From NCBI GenBank assembly GCA_949127645.1, contig CASBQM010000769.1, forward strand, positions 1 through 6,640: a stretch of 6,640 bases of DNA, given 5' to 3'. The stretch comes from Synechococcales cyanobacterium PMM_0036. Its GTDB lineage: Bacteria; Cyanobacteriota; Cyanobacteriia; Elainellales; Elainellaceae. Positions 1 through 4,577 of this stretch are shown here, piece by piece (position 1 is the stretch's first letter; the number at the start of each line of letters is the position of its first letter). The notes beneath the pieces are model-generated. The model searched no databases and was not told where the DNA came from. It worked only from the letters and a program-made list of their open reading frames with translations. The translations under genes and the position numbers were made by a program.

Positions 1-549
1 CTCTCGCTCTCGCTGACACAGCAAATGCAGGGTGGCGCTCTGCACTCGCCCCATTGATTTTGCGCCAATGTTGAGCTTCCAGACGATATGCTTGCTGCCT
101 CGGTAGCCCACAAGCTTATCTAGACAGTCTCTAGCCCGTCCGGCAGCGATCAAATTGGCATTGAGGGGGCGCGGCTGGGCGATCGCGGCTCTCACGGCAT
201 CGGCAGTAATTTCGTGGTACACCACTCTCTGCGGATTTTTTAACCGCAACTCCTGCGCCAGATGCCAGCTAATCACCTCTCCTTCTCGATCTTCATCGCA
301 TCCTAAGAACACGCGATCGGCTTGTTTCACCACCTGTCGCAGTTCGGCAAGCACCTGCTTCCCCTTGGCACCTCGCGGCACATAGCGGCACTGGACGCTG
401 TTTTCTATGAGGTCAAAACCGAGGGCATCCTCGCCATCGTCGGCTAGCTCTCGCACATGACCCATACTGGCTTTCACAATCCAGCCACTACCCAAAATTT
501 GTTTGAGCTTAGCGATCTTACCGGGGGACTCAATTAAGAGCAGATGCAT
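1..549 (-). CDS. Type IA DNA topoisomerase (TopA-like), N-terminal 183 residues, cut by left edge
   Basis: Type IA topoisomerases relax negatively supercoiled DNA by cutting and passing one strand. The reading frame is open from an ATG at 549 to the window edge. The Toprim domain is clear: an N-terminal LLLIESPGK motif (E7, K11), then the acidic cluster DEDREGE at residues 85-91 (D85, D87, E89) followed by ISWHL. Further on come YHEIT, a LDKLVGY segment and GRVQS near residues 167-171, all type IA hallmarks. The catalytic tyrosine lies beyond the edge. Compared with E. coli TopI (Glu9, Asp111/113/115), the stretch between the first Glu and the acidic cluster is about 24 residues shorter, and the text differs from ordinary cyanobacterial TopA. 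This therefore looks like the compact second type IA enzyme found in some cyanobacteria rather than the main topA; that paralogue assignment is inference. It is divergent from the sensor-kinase gene. Confidence 0.9.
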   Translation of the reverse strand, partial: MHLLLIESPGKIAKLKQILGSGWIVKASMGHVRELADDGEDALGFDLIENSVQCRYVPRGAKGKQVLAELRQVVKQADRVFLGCDEDREGEVISWHLAQELRLKNPQRVVYHEITADAVRAAIAQPRPLNANLIAAGRARDCLDKLVGYRGSKHIVWKLNIGAKSMGRVQSATLHLLCQRERE

Positions 550-578
550 GGTCAAAACTCCCGATCGCTGCTTCTCAT

Positions 579-588
579 TACTATAGTA
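579..588 (-). promoter_or_regulatory. Possible -10 element of the topoisomerase promoter (palindrome TACTATAGTA)
   Basis: TATAGT read on the minus strand matches the TATAAT consensus at five of six bases and lies about 30 bases upstream of the topoisomerase ATG. The surrounding 10 bases form a perfect palindrome, so the same match exists on the plus strand. The -35 region at normal spacing is poor. This is a sequence guess only. Confidence 0.25.
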
Positions 589-800
589 CGCGCGTTTTGT
601 TCGACCTAGAAAACTCTTAAGAAATAAGATACAGTCAATAGCAAGCTTACTTGAAGTTCAGCATTACAACAGCATTTAGGCTTAGATTAGTTACATCATT
701 TGGCTGAAAAATGAGTCTTTCCTTGGAGTTGCGTGGCTTTTGACGGATTTATTGCTCTTAGTTCTGAGCCTTTAACTTTGAAAACCATGATTGGGGAAAA

Positions 801-866
801 ATGAGCTGGAAAAGCTGGAAAACGACCTGGAAAAAGCTGATACCGTCGAGAGGCTTCTATGCTTGA
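801..866 (+). CDS. Possible 21-residue Trp/Lys-rich leader peptide overlapping the sensor-kinase start
   Basis: An ATG at 801 opens 21 codons ending in TGA at 864-866, overlapping the sensor-kinase start codon by 8 bases in a different frame. A purine stretch GGGGA at 793-797 lies just upstream and could serve as a weak ribosome binding site, although its spacing to the ATG is tight. The peptide begins MSWKSWKTTWKK, with three Trp and five Lys, encoded by a 9-bp direct repeat (AGCTGGAAA at 804-812 and 813-821) and a degenerate third copy. If translated, it could couple translation to the kinase gene or act as a small cationic membrane-active peptide. I recognise no family, and the ORF is short enough to be chance. 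Confidence 0.3.
   Translation: MSWKSWKTTWKKLIPSRGFYA
804..834 (+). repeat. Short tandem repeat AGCTGGAAA, two exact copies plus a degenerate third
   Basis: AGCTGGAAA occurs back to back at 804-812 and 813-821. It is followed by a related stretch, ACGACCTGGAAAA, at 822-834. The period of 9 bases keeps the frame of the short ORF that starts at 801 (Ser-Trp-Lys). The repeat ends 24 bases before the sensor-kinase start, so it could equally be an RNA-level element in the leader. Confidence 0.7.
848..853 (+). promoter_or_regulatory. Ribosome binding site GAGAGG for the ethylene-sensor kinase
   Basis: GAGAGG ends five bases before the ATG at 859, a normal Shine-Dalgarno spacing. It supports the start codon at 859. 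It lies inside the possible leader ORF, so ribosomes translating that ORF would pass over it. Confidence 0.6.
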
Positions 867-2316
867 ACTGATTCAAAATCTGTTTGGGACAGGTACATTC
901 ATGCCTCACGGGCATTGCTATCTTTGGAACCCCACGCTGGTGTGGCTGCATATCCTTTCGGATTTAGGGACGGCTCTGGCTTACTACTCCATTCCGCTCA
1001 TCTTGTTTTATTTTGTGCAGCAGCGGCAAGATTTGCCGTTCAACTGGATATTCTTGATGTTTAGCGCTTTTATTACAGCCTGTGGTACAACGCATCTTTT
1101 AGAAGTTTGGACGCTTTGGCACCCGGTCTACTGGCTCGCTGGAGGCATTAAGGCGATCACGGCTCTCATCTCCTTAGGAACGGCTGTTGCGCTTTTTTGG
1201 CTAGTTCCAAAAGCGTTGGCTCTGCCTAGCCCTGCCCAACTGGAGATTGCTAATCGGGAGCTGCAAAAACAGATGAACGATCGCCAACAGACTGAGCTAG
1301 AGCTAATTCGCAGCCGTGACCTGAAGGAAGCCATTTTTGATGAATCAACCGATGCCATTTTTCTGGTCGATTCTCAGACGATGCTGACGCTAGACTGCAA
1401 CCGTCGCGCCGTGGAAATGTTTGAAGCTGCCAGCAAAAATGAGCTGATTAATATTGCAGGACATACCCTGCAACGCGAACAGTTTAGCGATGCGGAGCTA
1501 GAGGCAATCACTCAAGAGATGAAAAGTAAGGGCTTTTGGAGCCGAGAAATTGAATATTGCACCAGAGCGGGTCGCATTTTTTGGGGCTACTTGAATGCAA
1601 ACGTCGTTCAGGTTGGGGGCAAGATGATTAATCTGGTGCGCGTTAGCGATGTCAGCGATCGCAAACAGTCAGAACGGCAGATTCAGCAATCCCTCCGAGA
1701 AAAGGAGGTTTTGCTTAAAGAGATTCACCATCGGGTCAAAAATAACTTGCAGATCGTCTATAGTCTTCTGCGATTGCAGCGCCGCCAGCTTAGCGATCCT
1801 CAAGCCGTTGAAGCTCTGCTAGAAAGCCAAAACCGAATTGAAACGATCGCCTTAATTCATGAAAAGCTCTATCGCTCTAAAAATCTCGCAAGTATTGACT
1901 TTGCCGAATACATTCCTGGACTGGTCAGCAATCTGTTTAGCACTTACAATATTAGCGAGAGGCACATTAGACTAGAGACCAGAGTTGAGCCAATTTCTCT
2001 AGATATCGACAAAGCCATTCCCTGTGGATTAATTATTAATGAGCTGGTCTCTAACGCGCTGAAGTATGCATTTCCATCAGCAACGGCTGGGAAAATTGAT
2101 GTTGAAATGAAATATGGAGAGGATGCGCAAATCACGCTGATTGTTGGTGATAATGGCATAGGGATCTCAGCCCCTTCTGATGCTTCCGATCCCGAAACGC
2201 TAGGCTTGCAGCTTGTTGAAGATTTTGTCGCTCAGCTCAAGGGCAAGCTCCAAGTTAGCTGCAATGCAGGTACGCAGTTTAACATTACGTTTCCAGGAGG
2301 TTCATATGCCCCGTGA
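859..2316 (+). CDS. Ethylene-receptor-like membrane sensor histidine kinase (ETR1-type domain, PAS, HisKA_2)
   Basis: This 485-residue membrane kinase probably senses a small hydrophobic ligand such as ethylene and passes phosphate to a receiver. Residues about 28-116 form three membrane helices of the ETR1 ethylene-binding type. Pocket residues match plant ETR1 with a constant offset of 10: D35, Y42, I45, P46, C75 and H79, where C75/H79 correspond to the copper ligands Cys65/His69. A helical linker (about 123-152) leads to a PAS domain (about 153-275). The HisKA_2 segment follows with EIHHRVKNNLQ (likely phosphorylated H291), then an ATPase domain with NELVSNALKYAF (394-405), DNGIG (431-435) and GLQLV. 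Synechocystis slr1212 (SynEtr1/UirS) shares the sensor and kinase types but is much larger and carries a GAF domain, absent here. The 3' end overlaps the next gene by 11 bp, so the two are co-transcribed. Ligand binding is inferred from conserved residues only. Confidence 0.93.
   Translation: MLELIQNLFGTGTFMPHGHCYLWNPTLVWLHILSDLGTALAYYSIPLILFYFVQQRQDLPFNWIFLMFSAFITACGTTHLLEVWTLWHPVYWLAGGIKAITALISLGTAVALFWLVPKALALPSPAQLEIANRELQKQMNDRQQTELELIRSRDLKEAIFDESTDAIFLVDSQTMLTLDCNRRAVEMFEAASKNELINIAGHTLQREQFSDAELEAITQEMKSKGFWSREIEYCTRAGRIFWGYLNANVVQVGGKMINLVRVSDVSDRKQSERQIQQSLREKEVLLKEIHHRVKNNLQIVYSLLRLQRRQLSDPQAVEALLESQNRIETIALIHEKLYRSKNLASIDFAEYIPGLVSNLFSTYNISERHIRLETRVEPISLDIDKAIPCGLIINELVSNALKYAFPSATAGKIDVEMKYGEDAQITLIVGDNGIGISAPSDASDPETLGLQLVEDFVAQLKGKLQVSCNAGTQFNITFPGGSYAP
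2295..2300 (+). promoter_or_regulatory. Strong Shine-Dalgarno AGGAGG that fixes the start of the REC-PAS kinase
   Basis: AGGAGG lies five bases before the ATG at 2306, inside the last codons of the sensor kinase. It decides the start of the second gene: the frame is open further upstream to an ATG at 2213, but that start has no such site and would add 31 residues with no domain. Confidence 0.85.
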
Positions 2317-3973
2317 GCAGTTGCCCTCTGAACAAAAGCCCAATGCTCAGAAACTAGCGCGACCTGTTCACGTACTAGTTGTAGAAGACGAGCGCATTGT
2401 TGCCCGCGACATTAAGGCTTGCCTGGAGGGCTTGGGCTACATTGTTGCGGGTGTAGCAACCTCTGGAGAAGAAGCGATCGCTAAAGCTAGAGATCTCTGC
2501 CCCAACATTGTGCTAATGGATATTCGCTTAGAGGGCGGGATGGACGGGGTAGAAGCGGCACAGCACATCTGGAATGAGCTTCAGATTCCGGTGATTTATG
2601 CCACGGGCTATTCGGATACGGCAACCGTCGATCGCGCTACAGACAGCGAGTTATTTGGCTATATTCTTAAGCCGATCAAAGAGCGGGATCTTTACATTGC
2701 TATCAAAAACGCCCTGCAACGTCAGCATCAGCAAACGTCATTGATTGAGCAACAGCGCTGGGTCAACACGATTCTCAAGGCGATCGGCGATGGCGTAATT
2801 GTTACCAATGCCCAGGGACAAGTTAAGTTTCTTAACTTAGTCGCTGAAGCTTTGACGGGTTGGACACTAGAGGAAGCAGTCAATCACCCGCTTTTGCAGG
2901 TCTTTCAGCTAGTAGATGAACAGAGTCCCCATGTGCCGCTAGAAAATCCCGTGACAGAAGTGCTGCGTACGGGCAGAACAGTCTATTTGGTGAATCCCGT
3001 TTTGTTGATCACCAAAGACGGGAGGCAAATTCCTATTGCAGACAGCGCTGCCCCCTTAAAGGATAATCAGGGCAACACTATAGGCGTAGTGGTGGTTTTT
3101 CGAGATGTTGCTGAACGAGAGCTTGTGCAAGAACGCGCGATCGCCCTACAGCGAACCCAGCTTCTAGAGTCTCAAATGTCAGAACTCCAGCGTCTTAGCC
3201 AGCTCAAAGATGATTTTCTCGGCACGGTCTCTCATGAATTGCGATCGCCTCTAGCCAACATTAAGATGTCTATTCATATGCTGGAGATGAGTTTAGATAG
3301 ACAGCGGCTATCGCCCCAAGAATCGGAGGGGGATACCTCAAGCGATCGCATTACTCGTTATCTCAAAATTCTGCGTAGCGAGTGCGATCAAGAGCTAAAT
3401 CTGGTCAATGATCTCTTAGAGATCCAGCGCTTAGAAGCCAATGCTACTCTGTTTGACTGGACACCGATCGTGCTGTCAGAATGGATTCCGCAGGTAATTG
3501 AAGCCTACGAAGGTCGAGCTGAGCAGCAGCAGATCCAGATTCGGGTAATGGTGTCAGAAGATATGCCGCCTCTCATTTCAGACCGCACGATTCTCACCTC
3601 TGCCTTTAGTGAGCTGCTCAATAATGCCTGTAAGTACACACCGCCTCAGGGTGTGATCGTCATTAGCGCTCAGGTCGAAACTCAGCCAGACGCAGCCAGA
3701 ACCCTGCGATGGATCGTGAGCAATACGGGCATTGAGATTTTGCCTAACGAATTGCCTCACGTCTTTGACAAGTTTTATCGGGCACCTAGCCTCGTAAATG
3801 CAGCCTCTCTAGGAAATTATTACCATCAGAGAGGCACAGGCTTAGGACTTGCCCTCGTTCAAAAACAAATAGTCTGCTTAGGGGGGGCGATCGCTGTACA
3901 GAGTGATTCTGGCGAGGTGCGCTTTGTGATTGAGCTTCCTTTGACACCTGTTAGCCATTTGGGTTGGCAATAG
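2306..3973 (+). CDS. Receiver-PAS-histidine kinase (REC-first hybrid kinase), partner of the ethylene-sensor kinase
   Basis: This 555-residue soluble protein combines a receiver and a kinase. The receiver (about 20-140) has the acidic E27-D28-E29 cluster, phosphoacceptor D72 (LMDIRL), T100 and K122 (ILKP). A PAS domain follows (about 150-265), then a short coiled coil and HisKA with SHELRSP (H310). The ATPase domain has N-box residues near 436-444 (ELLNNACKY), a degenerate G1 box VSNTGIEI (471-478) and an intact GTGLGLALV (510-518). In G1 the usual Asp is N473 and a Gly is E477; similar boxes recur in cyanobacterial kinases, so activity is not excluded, but it may be low. The gene starts inside the sensor kinase with an 11-bp overlap, implying translational coupling and a matched pair: the sensor probably phosphorylates D72, which may then control H310. 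No DNA-binding or other output domain is present, so a further response regulator must lie elsewhere. Confidence 0.92.
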   Translation: MPREQLPSEQKPNAQKLARPVHVLVVEDERIVARDIKACLEGLGYIVAGVATSGEEAIAKARDLCPNIVLMDIRLEGGMDGVEAAQHIWNELQIPVIYATGYSDTATVDRATDSELFGYILKPIKERDLYIAIKNALQRQHQQTSLIEQQRWVNTILKAIGDGVIVTNAQGQVKFLNLVAEALTGWTLEEAVNHPLLQVFQLVDEQSPHVPLENPVTEVLRTGRTVYLVNPVLLITKDGRQIPIADSAAPLKDNQGNTIGVVVVFRDVAERELVQERAIALQRTQLLESQMSELQRLSQLKDDFLGTVSHELRSPLANIKMSIHMLEMSLDRQRLSPQESEGDTSSDRITRYLKILRSECDQELNLVNDLLEIQRLEANATLFDWTPIVLSEWIPQVIEAYEGRAEQQQIQIRVMVSEDMPPLISDRTILTSAFSELLNNACKYTPPQGVIVISAQVETQPDAARTLRWIVSNTGIEILPNELPHVFDKFYRAPSLVNAASLGNYYHQRGTGLGLALVQKQIVCLGGAIAVQSDSGEVRFVIELPLTPVSHLGWQ

Positions 3974-3995
3974 GTCAGCAGATCACTGGTTGACT

Positions 3996-4009
3996 GACGA
4001 ATCTTCGTC
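3996..4009 (+). terminator. Weak hairpin after the kinase operon, possible terminator
   Basis: GACGAA and TTCGTC are exact complements separated by TC, giving a 5- to 6-bp stem 23 bases past the stop codon. There is no U-run behind it, so factor-independent termination is doubtful; it could instead act in mRNA 3'-end protection or be chance. Confidence 0.25.
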
Positions 4010-4106
4010 TCTCATCCCCAACCCTTTTAAGCTTTATCAACCCGCATCTCATCCTCAAGGAAGAAACGATGTCTATCTTTCGGTAGTCCATGTAAAGGGC
4101 AGCCAA

Positions 4107-4141
4107 TTGATATCGTTATATGCAAGGTGAATGATTATTCA
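4107..4141 (+). promoter_or_regulatory. Possible promoter/operator of the GlsB-like gene
   Basis: TTGATA at 4107-4112 resembles a -35 element (five of six bases). The -10 candidates around ATGATT/GATTAT (4131-4138) are poor and at 18-20 bp spacing. The inverted repeat TGAAT-gatt-ATTCA at 4128-4141 overlaps the same place, as an operator would. Both are short patterns in AT-rich DNA. Confidence 0.25.
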
Positions 4142-4174
4142 TCGTTAAAGCTGTCTTAAGCATAAAGTTTTCAC

Positions 4175-4180
4175 GGGAGA
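4175..4180 (+). promoter_or_regulatory. Ribosome binding site GGGAGA of the GlsB-like gene
   Basis: GGGAGA ends six bases before the ATG at 4187 and supports this start, which also places the first membrane helix right at the N-terminus as usual for the family. Confidence 0.6.
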
Positions 4181-4186
4181 CAAAGA

Positions 4187-4459
4187 ATGAATATCTTGGC
4201 ATGGATTGTATTGGGTCTATTGGCTGGCGTTATTGCAAAAGCAATTTTCCCTGGCTATCAGAGCGGTGGATTTATAGGAACAACGATCCTTGGTGTCATT
4301 GGTGCATTTGTAGGTGGAAGCCTCTATACCTTCTTTACAACAGGAGCCTTAGCGTTGACTGCACCCGGTCTTAGCATTGGCGGCGTTTTCATCGCAGTTT
4401 TGGGCGCGATCGTTGCTCTGTGGATCTACTATGCAATCGGTCGTCGTAGCGCCGTCTAG
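4187..4459 (+). CDS. GlsB/YeaQ/YmgE family small membrane protein (transglycosylase-associated family)
   Basis: This 90-residue hydrophobic protein has three predicted membrane helices (about 2-22, 28-50 and 62-84), with short loops and a basic tail (GRRSAV). Glycine-rich repeats in the helices (LGLLAGVIAKAI, GGFIGTTILGVIGAFVGG) and the length match the Transgly_assoc/GlsB-YeaQ-YmgE family. Members are often linked to general stress responses (Enterococcus GlsB, Escherichia YmgE/YeaQ), but their biochemical role is not established; the old 'transglycosylase-associated' name does not mean enzyme activity. The gene appears monocistronic, with its own ribosome binding site and a strong hairpin 62 bases past the stop. 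It ends facing the MocR gene. I see no functional link to the kinases upstream. Confidence 0.88.
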   Translation: MNILAWIVLGLLAGVIAKAIFPGYQSGGFIGTTILGVIGAFVGGSLYTFFTTGALALTAPGLSIGGVFIAVLGAIVALWIYYAIGRRSAV

Positions 4460-4520
4460 CCAGCAGCAAAGAGTAAAGTTGGAAAGATTAAAATTAGTAC
4501 CCACCTCTACCTCTAAACTT

Positions 4521-4550
4521 CAAAAGCCTCTGCGATCGCAGGGGCTTTTG
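4521..4550. terminator. Bidirectional terminator hairpin between convergent genes, HIP1 at its centre
   Basis: The 30 bases form an almost perfect inverted repeat: CAAAAGCC on the left pairs with GGCTTTTG on the right, and CTGCGATCGCAG forms the palindromic middle. The single imperfect position (T against G) can pair as U-G in RNA on this strand. The outer AAAAGCC/GGCTTTT arms give an A-run on one side and a T-run on the other, so it can work for both strands. It lies 62 bases after the GlsB-like stop and 28 bases beyond the end of the MocR gene. The exact centre is the HIP1 octamer GCGATCGC at 4532-4539. Confidence 0.8.
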
Positions 4551-4577
4551 CTTGGCTTTATGCAGGGCTGCGCAAAG

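Larger units (their letters stand above)
550..858. other. Divergent intergenic region between topoisomerase and ethylene-sensor kinase
   Basis: These 309 bases separate two divergent genes and must hold promoters for both. A perfect 10-bp palindrome TACTATAGTA lies at 579-588 and contains TATAGT on the minus strand, a possible -10 element for the topoisomerase; no convincing -35 accompanies it. TTGACG at 740-745 could be a -35 for the plus-strand operon, but no good -10 follows at normal spacing. The 10-mer GAAAAATGAG occurs twice, at 706-715 and 796-805; each copy contains an ATG opening a short ORF (711-743, 10 codons, and 801-866, 21 codons). Only the second looks worth listing. The region is A/T-richer than the flanking genes. 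Confidence 0.6.
3974..4186. other. Intergenic region after the kinase operon and before the GlsB-like gene
   Basis: These 213 bases have no convincing gene. Near the left end a perfect small hairpin (GACGAA at 3996-4001, TTCGTC at 4004-4009) lies 23 bases after the kinase stop, without a T-tract. A five-codon ORF at 4069-4086 follows a purine-rich AAGGAAG. Closer to the next gene are a possible -35 TTGATA (4107-4112), an inverted repeat TGAAT-gatt-ATTCA (4128-4141) and the ribosome binding site of the GlsB-like gene. Confidence 0.6.

Noticed and set aside
155..385. Plus-strand ORF of 76 codons
   Set aside because: It lies antisense to the topoisomerase, whose Toprim motifs are unmistakable; the translation is low-complexity and Ser/Arg-rich with no family look.
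711..743. Ten-codon ORF in the kinase leader region
   Set aside because: It has no ribosome binding site, no repeat structure and no overlap with the downstream gene; chance is the simplest explanation.
740..768. TTGACG as a -35 element of the kinase operon
   Set aside because: No acceptable -10 follows at 16-18 bp, so I did not list it as a promoter.
1128..1358. Minus-strand ORF of 76 codons inside the sensor kinase
   Set aside because: It is antisense to the membrane-PAS region of a well-supported gene, with Ser/Arg-rich shadow composition.
1944..2159. Minus-strand ORF of 71 codons
   Set aside because: It is antisense to the ATPase domain of the sensor kinase and has no start signal or recognisable motif.
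2213..2305. Upstream ATG giving the REC-PAS kinase a 31-residue N-terminal extension
   Set aside because: The ATG at 2306 has a perfect AGGAGG at ideal spacing, while the extension lies wholly within the sensor-kinase coding sequence and adds no domain.
3578..3760. Minus-strand ORF of 60 codons
   Set aside because: It is antisense to the ATPase domain of the REC-PAS kinase.
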